Both the position numbers and the translations under genes were made by a program. From assembly GCA_016303225.1 (NCBI GenBank), contig JAEDMC010000080.1, forward strand, positions 1-12,301: a stretch of DNA of 12,301 nt, read 5' to 3'. Every line of letters begins with the position of its first letter. Within the stretch, counting starts at the first letter, position 1. The notes beneath the pieces were generated by a model, which saw only the letters and a program-made list of their open reading frames with translations, ran no database searches and was not told the origin of the DNA. The DNA comes from Kiritimatiellia bacterium. Lineage in GTDB: Bacteria; Verrucomicrobiota; Kiritimatiellia; RFP12; UBA1067. Shown piece after piece: positions 1-7,340 of this stretch.

Positions 1-45
1 CGAGTAGAAGGTCAGGGTGATCGTCTTGTCAGCCGGCGTCCTCAT
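1..45 (-). CDS. 5' end of an unidentified leftward gene (partial)
   Basis: Only the first 15 codons are inside the window (MRTPADKTITLTFYS) and the gene runs off the left edge, so no family can be recognised. The ATG at 45 overlaps the stop of a 12-codon ORF (42-80) in an ATGA arrangement, typical of translational coupling. An extended -10 promoter lies upstream on the same strand at 117-125, so transcription to the left is plausible. No strong ribosome site of its own is seen apart from a weak AGTGAG. Alternatively, the 12-codon ORF and this one are a single gene with a one-base frameshift; read together they would give a natural-looking N-terminus. Confidence 0.4.
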   Translation of the reverse strand, partial: MRTPADKTITLTFYS

Positions 46-80
46 AAGCTCACTTTGTCCTTGCCGATGTAAACCTGCAT
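42..80 (-). CDS. 12-codon leader ORF, or frameshifted N-terminus of the leftward gene
   Basis: On the minus strand ATG at 80 begins MQVYIGKDKVSL and ends at TGA 42-44. The start has a good Shine-Dalgarno sequence, AAGGA at 91-87, six bases upstream of the ATG, and lies about 30 nt after the predicted transcription start near 110. The stop overlaps the next ATG. Either this is a real short upstream ORF coupled to the partial gene, or it is the true start of that gene, separated by an indel. The strong ribosome site favours translation starting here in both cases. Confidence 0.35.
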   Translation of the reverse strand: MQVYIGKDKVSL

Positions 81-116
81 GCCTCATCCTTAAGTTGATA
101 TGAAAGATGTTCTCAT

Positions 117-125
117 ATTATACCA
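117..125 (-). promoter_or_regulatory. Extended -10 promoter for the leftward transcript
   Basis: The minus strand reads TGGTATAAT, a perfect TATAAT with the TG of an extended -10. No convincing -35 hexamer is found at the usual spacing, as expected when an extended -10 is used. Transcription would start near 110, giving a short leader of about 30 nt that contains the AAGGA site. It is back to back with the rightward promoter at 160-168. Confidence 0.55.
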
Positions 126-159
126 CAGCTCAAGCGGAACGGCTGAAATTGTTCTGATT

Positions 160-168
160 TGGTATAAT
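160..168 (+). promoter_or_regulatory. Extended -10 promoter, leaderless start of the DUF4838 gene
   Basis: TGGTATAAT is a consensus extended -10. The ATG of the downstream gene is at 178, nine bases after the box, so the predicted transcription start nearly coincides with the start codon. No purine-rich ribosome site lies between. The block GATTTGsTATAAT (156-168) recurs at 2366-2378, where the only difference is G or C before TATAAT. Confidence 0.6.
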
Positions 169-177
169 ACGGAATCG

Positions 178-2343
178 ATGAAACGGATTCTCTACCTGCT
201 GCTGGGACTGGGGCTGTCCGGATGCGCGTCGATGCGGACGGACTTGTCCGCGCCGGCGACGTGGTCCGAGCTGGACGGCGAGCCCGTCGTCGTCGTCCGC
301 GGCGACACCGTCCTCCCCATCGTCACCGAATCCACGGCCAGAAGCTGCTGGGCCGCCATGTTCCTCGCCGACGTCATCGAGGAGATGTGCGGGAAACGTC
401 CGGACGTGATGAGCGTCGAAAAGGGACAGCGGTGCACCGTGGAAAAGGCGATGTTCGTGGGCGAAGCCGGGAGCCAAACGGAGCAAGCCGAGGCGACCCC
501 CGACGCCTTTCGCATCATCGCGAAGAACGGATGCGTGCGGTTCCTGGGCCGAGCGGACTTCGCCGTCTTCGACTGGTGCGAACGGGAACTGGGCCTGCGC
601 TACTACTGCGAGGAAGGACGGTGCGTCGAAAAGCGGGACGAGATTGTGGTCCGTCCCGTCGACTACTCCGACCGTCCCGTCTTCGCGAAGCGCGTGTTCG
701 GCGGACGCGCCACGTGGGCGCGCGTCGCCAAGTCCGGCGACACCCACCGCGGCGGCGTCCAGGTGCACGCACCGCACCGCTGGCACCTGGACGCGCGGCT
801 GAAGCGCGAACATCCCGAGATCTTCGAGTCCGGCAAGACGCCCATGCTCTGCTACGGCAACCCCGCGACGCTCGCCTGCTACAAGACGCGCATCGACCGG
901 CACATCGCCGGACTCGAGGACTCGGGCGGCATCGTCAACACCAAGGCCAAGATCGTCACCGTCTGCCAGTGGGACGCACCGATCCGGTGCGACTGCAAGT
1001 GGTGCCGGACGCTCTATGACTATACGGGAAGCAAGGCGGACTTCGCCTCGCCCGTCATCTGGGGACACTTCACGCGGAAGCTGGCGGAATGGCTGCAGAC
1101 GGCGCATCCGGACTACATGATCAGCTTCCTGCCGTATCTCAATACGGTCGGCGTGCCGGACTGCGCACTGCCGACGAATTGCGAGGCGGAGGTGTGCACC
1201 ATGCCGGGCATGGCGCTGCTGAAGGACACGGTAACGCGCACGCGGGAAGAGGCCGTGCTGAGAGGCTGGAAAGAGGCAACGGGACGCAAGGTCATCAACT
1301 GGCATTACGGCTGCTGGCCGCTGGAGCGGACGAGCGCACCGTATGTCTTCGGGCGAACGGTTCAGCGGCACTATCGGGATTTGCAGGACGCGACGGCAGG
1401 CTCGTTCGTGTGCGGCGGCGAAGGCGATCCGCGGATTGCGCTTTCAATGTATGTGTGGGCGAAATGCCTGTGGAATCCAAACGTCGACGTCGAGGCGATC
1501 TACGACGGCTTCGCACGGCGGATGTTCGGTCCGGGCGCAAAGCCGATGCGCGAACTGATCGCCCTCCAGGAGCGCTGCTGGGAACGGCAGTGGACGTCCG
1601 ACACGTGCACGTATCACCACGTCTTCGAGGTGAGCTATCCGCCGGCGGACGTCGCCAGGATGAAGGAACTCCTGCAACAGGCCTATTCGCTGGCGTACGA
1701 GGCGGAAGACGAGCTGAGCGCGCGGCGGGTGAAATGGTATGCGCAAGGGATGCGGAAGTTCTTCATGGAAGACTGGATGAGGAACAAGGGCTGGGACATG
1801 CGGCTGAAGGTCGGCGAGACGCGGGAGATGGTGTTGGCGAAAGAGGTGAAGGGAACGCCATGGGCAAAGACGACGGTGAGCTCATCCCGCATCCCCCATC
1901 CCTCATCCCTTCTCCTCACCGTCCGCTGCGAGGAGCCGGCGACGGCGAAGATGGACTGGTCGTCGATTGACCACGATTTCGTCTGGGGAGACGACTGCGT
2001 GACGGTTGCGCTGGAGGACCAGGGAATGTGGAAGGTGTATAAGACAGGGGAAATATGGAAATGCGGGAATAGGGAAATGGGGAAGTGGGAAAAAGATGAA
2101 ATGGGGAAGTGGAAGGTGACGCATGACGAGACGGGGTGGACGGTGACAGTGACGATTCCGGTGACGGAGAAGATGGCGAAGCGGGGCTTTGTTCGGGGCA
2201 ATGTGAGCCGGTGGCGCGTGGGCGATCGGCGGATGCCGGAGAAGGATCGCGTGGCGGGAAGCCGGTACGAGCACAGCCGGCTGGGAACGCGGTTCACCCA
2301 GCCCGAGGACGATCCCGCCGCATTCGTTACATTCGAGCTGTAG
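178..2343 (+). CDS. DUF4838 family lipoprotein with CBM9-like C-terminus (putative glycan hydrolase)
   Basis: This 721-residue lipoprotein starts MKRILYLLLGLGLSGC, with lipobox LSGC and Cys16 as the lipidation site. Residues about 30-160 resemble the N-terminal alpha/beta domain seen in front of GH20- and alpha-glucuronidase-like barrels (FRIIAKNGCVRFLG, then FDWCERELGLRYY). Residues about 165-480 match DUF4838, a barrel-type domain of polysaccharide-degrading bacteria with a characteristic cysteine cluster (RCDCKWC at 270-276). The region after about 550 looks like a CBM9-type carbohydrate-binding fold. A further in-frame ATG at 100 is rejected because the lipobox and the -10 box at 163 point to 178. 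No Shine-Dalgarno is present, so the message is probably leaderless. Two low-complexity stretches interrupt the C-terminal domain at residues 568-580 and 622-646. The substrate is unknown. It probably acts at the membrane surface. Confidence 0.8.
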   Translation: MKRILYLLLGLGLSGCASMRTDLSAPATWSELDGEPVVVVRGDTVLPIVTESTARSCWAAMFLADVIEEMCGKRPDVMSVEKGQRCTVEKAMFVGEAGSQTEQAEATPDAFRIIAKNGCVRFLGRADFAVFDWCERELGLRYYCEEGRCVEKRDEIVVRPVDYSDRPVFAKRVFGGRATWARVAKSGDTHRGGVQVHAPHRWHLDARLKREHPEIFESGKTPMLCYGNPATLACYKTRIDRHIAGLEDSGGIVNTKAKIVTVCQWDAPIRCDCKWCRTLYDYTGSKADFASPVIWGHFTRKLAEWLQTAHPDYMISFLPYLNTVGVPDCALPTNCEAEVCTMPGMALLKDTVTRTREEAVLRGWKEATGRKVINWHYGCWPLERTSAPYVFGRTVQRHYRDLQDATAGSFVCGGEGDPRIALSMYVWAKCLWNPNVDVEAIYDGFARRMFGPGAKPMRELIALQERCWERQWTSDTCTYHHVFEVSYPPADVARMKELLQQAYSLAYEAEDELSARRVKWYAQGMRKFFMEDWMRNKGWDMRLKVGETREMVLAKEVKGTPWAKTTVSSSRIPHPSSLLLTVRCEEPATAKMDWSSIDHDFVWGDDCVTVALEDQGMWKVYKTGEIWKCGNREMGKWEKDEMGKWKVTHDETGWTVTVTIPVTEKMAKRGFVRGNVSRWRVGDRRMPEKDRVAGSRYEHSRLGTRFTQPEDDPAAFVTFEL
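1882..1920 (+). repeat. In-frame pyrimidine-rich low-complexity tract
   Basis: The coding strand is almost pure C, T and A here, with repeated ATCCC and CTCATCCC units, and encodes SSRIPHPSSLLL between otherwise normal domain sequence. The 12-mer CCATCCCTCATC at 1896-1907 recurs exactly at 2728-2739 inside the glycosyltransferase gene. It looks like a small inserted simple repeat kept in frame. Confidence 0.6.
2041..2118 (+). repeat. In-frame purine-rich low-complexity tract
   Basis: Iterated GGGAAATGGGGAAGTGGGAA-type units encode a Lys/Trp/Glu/Met-rich stretch in which MGKW occurs twice (EMGKWEKDEMGKWKV). The pyrimidine strand is the minus strand, so the tract is in the opposite orientation to those at 1882 and 2686. 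It sits inside the CBM9-like domain of the lipoprotein, where it would form a loop. Confidence 0.55.
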
Positions 2344-2369
2344 CGTCTTATTTCGCGTTTCGGCAGATT

Positions 2370-2378
2370 TGCTATAAT
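2370..2378 (+). promoter_or_regulatory. Extended -10 promoter, leaderless start of the glycosyltransferase gene
   Basis: TGCTATAAT is an extended -10 located seven bases before the ATG at 2386. Transcription would begin at or next to the start codon. It lies in the 42-nt gap after the lipoprotein gene, so the glycosyltransferase has its own promoter rather than relying on read-through. No hairpin terminator is visible in the gap. Confidence 0.6.
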
Positions 2379-2385
2379 TCTCGGC

Positions 2386-3582
2386 ATGACCATCTGGATC
2401 CAAAATCCGTTCGACAACCTCCCCTGCGAGGGCTACCGCAAGCAGCGCTACTGGCTGATGGCGGAAGCCTTCGCCCGGGCCGGACACTCCGTCGTCCTCT
2501 GGACCAGCGACTTCTCCCACGGCGCCAAGGCTCCGCGGCAGATTCTCGACTCCGACCTCGCCCAGCGCTGCGGCTTCACTCTCCGCCTCATCCCCACGCG
2601 TCCCTACGCCCACAACGTCGGCCTCGCCCGCGTCCTCAGCCACCGCGCCTATGCCCGCACTTGGCTCCGCCTCGCCCTCTCCCCCACTTCCAACTTCCAA
2701 CCTCAAAACCTCCAACCTCCATCCCCTCCATCCCTCATCATCTCCTCCACGCCCCATCTCTCCGCGGCCGCCGCGGCGCTGCGGCTCGGACGCCACTTCG
2801 GCGCCAAGGTCGTCATCGACGTGATGGACGCCTGGCCGGAGACGTTCATCCGCCTCGCGCCCCGCGCACTCCGCGCACTCGCCGCCCTTCTCCTCGCCCC
2901 TCTCACCCGCCTGGCGCGCCGCCTCTATCGCGAAGCCGACTTCGTCACCGGAGTCTGCGAACGCTACCGCGCACTGACCGGACGGGACGACTACTACCTC
3001 GCCTATCACGGGGTGGAGTTGATGAACTGTCAAAGCGAGACTGTCGAGCATGGACCCATTCGCCTGGTCTACGCCGGACACGTCGGGAAGACGTATGACC
3101 TCGCGACGGTGTTCCGTGCGGTGGAGGAGAATCCGGACTTCACGCTCGACCTCGCGGGGCGCTGGACGGGACCCGTCCCCGCGCGCGTGACGGTGCACGG
3201 CTATCTCGGACAGGACGCGCTGCAGAAGCTGCTTGCATCCTGCGACATCGGCATCATCCCGATGAATCCGGACAGCTGGGTCGGCGTCCCCTACAAGTTC
3301 TGCGACTACACACAGGCAGGTCTCCGCATCGTCAGTTCGCTGGGCGGAGAATCCACCGCGCTCCTCGAGCGCTACGCCTGCGGCGTTCCCTATCGTCCGG
3401 GCGACTCCCGTTCTCTCGCCGATGCCATTCGCGCGGCAGTGCGTCTTGACCGCACGGCCGCGCGAAAGCTCTGCACCGAGGTCCTCGACGCCAACGAAAT
3501 CTATCCCGCTTACGTCAAAACGCTCACGAGCGCCTCCTTCAGCAACCGCACCCGGTCCTCATCCGTTCCTTCGTCGAGGTGA
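2386..3582 (+). CDS. GT-B glycosyltransferase, family 4, WbuB-like
   Basis: This 398-residue cytoplasmic enzyme transfers a sugar from an activated nucleotide donor, probably for cell-surface polysaccharide or O-antigen-like assembly. The N-terminal Rossmann domain has the WbuB-like opening (NPFDNLP, RYWLMAEAFARAGHSVVLWTSDFSH) and VVIDVMDAWPETF near 142-154. The C-terminal donor-binding domain contains IRLVYAGHVGKTYDL, LLASCDIGIIPM and VPYKFCDYTQAGL. It then has the GT4-type acidic motif GGESTALLE (320-328), with two glutamates in the usual region. The ATG at 2386 directly follows a promoter -10 box and lacks a Shine-Dalgarno. Residues about 100-114 (TSNFQPQNLQPPSPP) are an unusual insertion between a helix and the strand SLIISSTPH. 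Donor and acceptor cannot be told from sequence. The last 18 residues look like a non-conserved tail. Confidence 0.85.
   Translation: MTIWIQNPFDNLPCEGYRKQRYWLMAEAFARAGHSVVLWTSDFSHGAKAPRQILDSDLAQRCGFTLRLIPTRPYAHNVGLARVLSHRAYARTWLRLALSPTSNFQPQNLQPPSPPSLIISSTPHLSAAAAALRLGRHFGAKVVIDVMDAWPETFIRLAPRALRALAALLLAPLTRLARRLYREADFVTGVCERYRALTGRDDYYLAYHGVELMNCQSETVEHGPIRLVYAGHVGKTYDLATVFRAVEENPDFTLDLAGRWTGPVPARVTVHGYLGQDALQKLLASCDIGIIPMNPDSWVGVPYKFCDYTQAGLRIVSSLGGESTALLERYACGVPYRPGDSRSLADAIRAAVRLDRTAARKLCTEVLDANEIYPAYVKTLTSASFSNRTRSSSVPSSR
2686..2757 (+). repeat. In-frame minisatellite-like tract in the glycosyltransferase gene
   Basis: Units of the type CTTCCAAC/CCTCCAAC run into CCATCCC/CCTCATC units and encode a Pro/Ser/Gln/Asn-rich loop. 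It falls at a variable loop of the Rossmann domain, just before the beta-strand SLIISSTPH, so the enzyme could tolerate it. It shares the 12-mer CCATCCCTCATC with the tract at 1882-1920. Confidence 0.6.
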
Positions 3583-3613
3583 AGGTTCGAAGGTTCTGTC
3601 TCTTCATGCCCCC

Positions 3614-6600
3614 TTATCGCGCGTTCCGTTCAAGCAGCCATGCCGCACGACGGCGCTCGACCTCGAAGAGGACGTCCTGCCACTTCGGCAGCGCCTCATC
3701 CTCCAGCCAGAAGACCGTTGCCTCGGTCATGTCGGCCGAGATGAGCTTGCCGTAGCTGTCAAGCTGCTCGGCGAGCGGCTTGACCCGCGCGACGTGGAAC
3801 TCGGGATCCCCCGTTGCGTCGTCCGCCCAGTGCACGAGGCAGCCATCGTGTCCCGCCTGGCAGCGCTTCTCGGCTGCGTACTGCCGGTAGGCCGTCGCGA
3901 GAAGCGGCTTCAGGATCCGCGCACGCTGTTCGGAGGTGAGCCGGAACTCGAGCTCGCCCCAGGTCGAGCGCCCGTGAATCGACTCCGTGCCGTTCCAGCA
4001 GCAGTTGCCCGCGCGATGCCAGCACATGTTCTCGAAGTCCCAGACCGTGCCGTCCCGAGGGATGCGCTGCATCCAGTTCTCCCAGGAGAAGAACAGGTAG
4101 TGGCGCGCCTCGCCCTCGGCATACGCGCTTTCGAAACGGAACTTGCGCTCGGGCGTGCGCGGATCCATCGGACGATGGCCGAATGTCGCGTACATCGTGC
4201 TGAAGACGGACGCATGACCGGACTGCGGCGTGTACATAAAGCATTCGTAGGGCGCGTTTTCGCCCGGCGCGATGTAGCCCTCGAACGAGCAGTTGCCGAC
4301 GAGTCCGAGCTCGACCTCCTTCGCCTTCGGATCGGCCTGGCGCACGAGGACGTGGATGCCCCTGACGTCGCAAACGATTTCCATCGTCGGGTCTGCGAGC
4401 TTCTCCTTCGAGTTGCCGAGCGCACGCTCGCCCGAGGTGACGTCCGTCGTCAGGAAGTCGAGGTTGCCGCCGAACTGGCGGTCGTACGTCTGCCGCTCGG
4501 CTGTCACCCTTTCCCAGTCAGCCATGCCGGTCACGGGCGTCTCGGAGAACCTGACGACGTAGCGCTTCTTCGGCGACGGCTTGTAGAGCGACTTGCGGAA
4601 GTCGTTGAGCCCGCGGACCGCGTTCTCGTCGCCCGCCAGCAACCGCGCCGAGCCGTAGGCGCAAAGCGCGTCGACGCGCACCTTGCCCGGCACGTCTGCG
4701 ACCGTCCTGTCGAACGCCTCCGCCGCGGACTGGAAAGCCGCCGGCTTGCCGTTCACCTTCGCGAGCGCCGCGGCGAGGCCGAGGTAATAGCGGACGTCCG
4801 GTTTCGCCTTCTCGTCCTTGAGCCCCTCCTTCGCAGCCTCGGCGACGCCCTTCGCGTCATGCTGCTGCAGCGCCGCCCAGACCGCGTTCTTCGCCGCCGC
4901 GGCCGGCACCGCCACGTCCCACTTGCGCGCGGCGGCCACCGCCTTGCCGTAGACTGCGGCGAACAGCTTCGGCTGCTCGCCCCAGACGTACTCGTGATTG
5001 CCGCCGAGTCTGGAGAGCAGCCCGCCGACCGCGCGCTTCCAGCCGTTCGTGTCGTTCGGCTTGAGCGTGCCGAAGTTGACGGCGTCAAAGTCCTTCAGCA
5101 GCTCGGGATGCCGTGGCAGGAGCGACCAGAAGTACGCCTTGTTCTTCTGGTACGCCTTGAGCTGCATTTCCTCCATCTTCTCCGGCAGGCAGGCGTAGAA
5201 GTCGGCCGCACGCTCGTAGAGCCCGAACTTCTCGAGATACGCGCCGCCCTCGGACTGCCGGCCGTACATCGCGTAGATCTCGGCGACCGCGACATGCGCC
5301 TTGTTCGTCTGAGCCTCGTTCTTCGCCTCGCGGACCTTGGCGACCGCGGTCGCGACATCCCTCCTGAGGTTCGCCTCCGCGCGGGCCGCGCCGGCCTTCA
5401 CCGCAGCGACGTCGACGTTCGCCGTCTCGGATTTCACGTCATAGGGCGCGACGAGGGGCCTCAGCTCGTTGATGAAGCGGATCATCTCGCCGCGCACGGA
5501 GTCCATGTCGCACGCCTTCGCGTCCGTCAGCGCCAGGTAGTGCATCGCCTTCGAGCCGAGATAGCGGACCTTCAGGTCCTTCGACTTCGCGGCCTTGCGG
5601 GCGAGGTCGGTCATCAGCGTCGCGTAGCGGATGTCGTCGATTCCCTCGCGGAAGCCCTCCCACGCGAGCGTATCGAGGACGCCGTCGTAGATGCCGTAGG
5701 CGAGCACCATCGGCTTGTACGTCGTGCTGTCGTCGTTGTAGGGGCCGAGGTGGTGCGCGTAGTTGCAGAGCGCCGTGTAGCCCGTCAGGTACGCGCCGAG
5801 GCCGTTCTGGCGGCGGCTAAGCGCCGGGTTCTCGGCGCCGACGTGCTGGTTCGCGTACCACGCGACGTGGCTCGCGCCCTGCATCTTGCCCCAGAGCGCA
5901 GGCAGCGTGTCGTCCGTCGCGTCACGCGCCGAGTTGTGCCAGTCGTAGAAGTAGCCCGCCTTGGAGAAGACGGTCTCGCCGGCGATGAAGAACTTGAGCC
6001 CCGCCTGCTGGTAGGACTCGAAGACCAGCCGGTTCTCCGCGAGCCACTTCGCGCCCGGCTCGTCGCCGTAGCCCATGTAGACGTTATGATGCCCGTAGCG
6101 CCGGTCGAACTCGTCGGCGACGATCCTGGCCCGCGCCGCCATCGCGTCAGGGTCCCTCTGCCCCCAGGTCGGGCTCACCCCGCCCTGGATGACATCCATG
6201 CGCATGCCGGCCTCTTTCATCACGCCGATCGTCTCGAACGTCTCGCTGTTGAAGTTGCCGCGAATCATGTGCATCGTCTGGTTGTGCGCGACCTGATTGC
6301 GGAGAATCGCGATGAACTGCCTGCGGGCAAGCGCCGCGTCATAACCGTTCTTCTCCATGATCTGTCCGAACGAGAGATAGGAATAGGACGAGACGAGGAA
6401 GTCCTTCTCCGGCTCGTTGTAGCACTTCGGCTGCGGCAGCTCGAAGTCGAGCACCTTGATCTCCACGGGAACGGAGCCAATCAACCGTTCGCCCTTCGCC
6501 TTGATTTTCACCTCGCCCCGATACAGCCCCGGCTTCGCGTCCTTCGTGACATGCGCCGTCAGGAAGAACTGGCGGAACGACTCCTTCGGCAGCGCGACCG

Positions 6601-7288
6601 GCTGCAGCGTCGCCGCGTCGCGGAAGTTCTCGCGCATCGAGTCGAACGTGTCCTCCTTGCGCCAACCCTCGCGCAGCTGGCGCGAATCCATCTGTCGCGG
6701 CGGATTGAGCCACTTCTCGGACTTCCTGCCGTCCTTCCCAACGAGACGCGCGTAGTTCGCCTCGGTCTTCGTGTCGACGCGGATGAGGTCCTCGTCGTTC
6801 ACCAGCAGCTCGGGACAGAGCTTGAAGCCCGTGTCGCCGAAGTAGCTGAACCAGCCGTTCCGGTTCTGGTACCAGACCTTCACGAACTTGAGGTCGAGGT
6901 TCTCCTTCGGGAAGAGAACGCCCGTCTCCTTCCCTCCAGCTCCACCTTTAACCTCAACCTGCTTGAAATCTCCGATTTCAAGCTCCACCTTCCCGAGGTC
7001 CTGCGGAGCCCAGAGGAGGAAGGAGCCCGGCTCGTATTCGTCCTTCGCCGCAACGATGCGCACGGTCCCGTCCGGCGTGCCGTCCGACGGATAGACGTCC
7101 GAGAGACGCTGGATCTCGCTCATCGGCGGCACCGCGTAATGCCAGACCTTCGCGCCCGTCCGGGACGCGAAGTCCGCCGCGACCTTCTTCGCCACCGGAT
7201 TCCCCGGCGCCGAGAAGGCGGTTGAAAGCATCATGCATCCCGCGACGCACGCACATCCGGCGGAAACCGCCGCGCATTTGACTGCCAT
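3614..7288 (-). CDS. Exported GH123/DUF4091-type glycoside hydrolase with helical and CBM9-like regions
   Basis: This protein has 1224 residues. The start at 7288 is preferred over 7294 because GGTAGGA lies six bases upstream of it but directly abuts the other. The N-terminus MAVKCAAVSAGCACVAGC is an export signal; VAGC (15-18) is a possible lipobox, but type I processing is not excluded. A beta-sandwich region (about 70-285) precedes a catalytic barrel (about 290-610). That barrel has YMGYGDEPG with the Asp409-Glu410 pair, matching the acid and substrate-assisting residues of GH123 beta-N-acetylgalactosaminidases. It also has the DUF4091-type motif WEGFREGIDDIRYA. Residues about 620-900 are Ala-rich and helical, TPR-like. 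Residues about 910-1125 resemble a CBM9-type binding domain (VWDFENMCWH, STWGELEFRL). The gene lies 52 nt behind the beta-helix gene with no clear promoter between, so the two are probably co-transcribed. GalNAc specificity is an inference from the family. Confidence 0.75.
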   Translation of the reverse strand: MAVKCAAVSAGCACVAGCMMLSTAFSAPGNPVAKKVAADFASRTGAKVWHYAVPPMSEIQRLSDVYPSDGTPDGTVRIVAAKDEYEPGSFLLWAPQDLGKVELEIGDFKQVEVKGGAGGKETGVLFPKENLDLKFVKVWYQNRNGWFSYFGDTGFKLCPELLVNDEDLIRVDTKTEANYARLVGKDGRKSEKWLNPPRQMDSRQLREGWRKEDTFDSMRENFRDAATLQPVALPKESFRQFFLTAHVTKDAKPGLYRGEVKIKAKGERLIGSVPVEIKVLDFELPQPKCYNEPEKDFLVSSYSYLSFGQIMEKNGYDAALARRQFIAILRNQVAHNQTMHMIRGNFNSETFETIGVMKEAGMRMDVIQGGVSPTWGQRDPDAMAARARIVADEFDRRYGHHNVYMGYGDEPGAKWLAENRLVFESYQQAGLKFFIAGETVFSKAGYFYDWHNSARDATDDTLPALWGKMQGASHVAWYANQHVGAENPALSRRQNGLGAYLTGYTALCNYAHHLGPYNDDSTTYKPMVLAYGIYDGVLDTLAWEGFREGIDDIRYATLMTDLARKAAKSKDLKVRYLGSKAMHYLALTDAKACDMDSVRGEMIRFINELRPLVAPYDVKSETANVDVAAVKAGAARAEANLRRDVATAVAKVREAKNEAQTNKAHVAVAEIYAMYGRQSEGGAYLEKFGLYERAADFYACLPEKMEEMQLKAYQKNKAYFWSLLPRHPELLKDFDAVNFGTLKPNDTNGWKRAVGGLLSRLGGNHEYVWGEQPKLFAAVYGKAVAAARKWDVAVPAAAAKNAVWAALQQHDAKGVAEAAKEGLKDEKAKPDVRYYLGLAAALAKVNGKPAAFQSAAEAFDRTVADVPGKVRVDALCAYGSARLLAGDENAVRGLNDFRKSLYKPSPKKRYVVRFSETPVTGMADWERVTAERQTYDRQFGGNLDFLTTDVTSGERALGNSKEKLADPTMEIVCDVRGIHVLVRQADPKAKEVELGLVGNCSFEGYIAPGENAPYECFMYTPQSGHASVFSTMYATFGHRPMDPRTPERKFRFESAYAEGEARHYLFFSWENWMQRIPRDGTVWDFENMCWHRAGNCCWNGTESIHGRSTWGELEFRLTSEQRARILKPLLATAYRQYAAEKRCQAGHDGCLVHWADDATGDPEFHVARVKPLAEQLDSYGKLISADMTEATVFWLEDEALPKWQDVLFEVERRRAAWLLERNAR
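6961..6983. repeat. Perfect 10-bp inverted repeat inside the GH123-like gene
   Basis: GCTTGAAATC, a three-base TCC loop, then GATTTCAAGC form a perfect hairpin. In the minus-strand reading frame this encodes LEIGDFK. The 11-mer AGCTCCACCTT flanks the hairpin region as a direct repeat (6938-6948 and 6981-6991). The block 6927-6991 is pyrimidine-rich and lower in GC than its surroundings, similar to the low-complexity inserts in the two rightward genes. Confidence 0.6.
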
Positions 7289-7294
7289 GTTCAT

Positions 7295-7301
7295 TCCTAC
7301 C
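7295..7301 (-). promoter_or_regulatory. Ribosome binding site deciding the start of the GH123-like gene
   Basis: The minus strand reads GGTAGGA followed by ATGAACATGG. Only the second ATG (7288) has a normal six-base spacing, which removes two residues from the longest possible reading frame. Confidence 0.7.
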
Positions 7302-7340
7302 TTTCGTTCCTTTTCAACAGTTCATTCTCGCCCCCGGCTG

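Noticed and set aside
100..177. Longer N-terminus of the DUF4838 gene from ATG 100
   Set aside because: It would place the -10 box inside the gene and bury the lipoprotein signal peptide that starts at 178.
130..1371. 413-codon minus-strand frame opposite the DUF4838 gene
   Set aside because: Composition is low-information (Arg/Ala/Asp/Val) and it spans the divergent promoters. The plus-strand frame has a lipobox and family motifs.
1903..3198. 431-codon minus-strand frame across the lipoprotein/glycosyltransferase junction
   Set aside because: It overlaps two genes with clear domains and covers the glycosyltransferase promoter. No domain motifs are recognisable in it.
3581..3596. Tandem GAAGGTTC doublet between the convergent genes
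   Set aside because: Only two 8-bp copies, no hairpin and no T-tract. The 31-nt gap at 3583-3613 shows no terminator that I can support.
3422..7225. A stop-free plus-strand reading frame of 1267 codons antisense to the GH123-like gene
   Set aside because: Arg/Leu/Val-rich with no recognisable domain, start signal or export signal. It is a by-product of GC-rich codon usage in the real minus-strand gene.
7289..7340. Separate promoter or terminator between the two minus-strand genes
   Set aside because: Only a weak AACAG/CTGTT inverted pair and an isolated TTGAAA without a -10 are present. Co-transcription is simpler.
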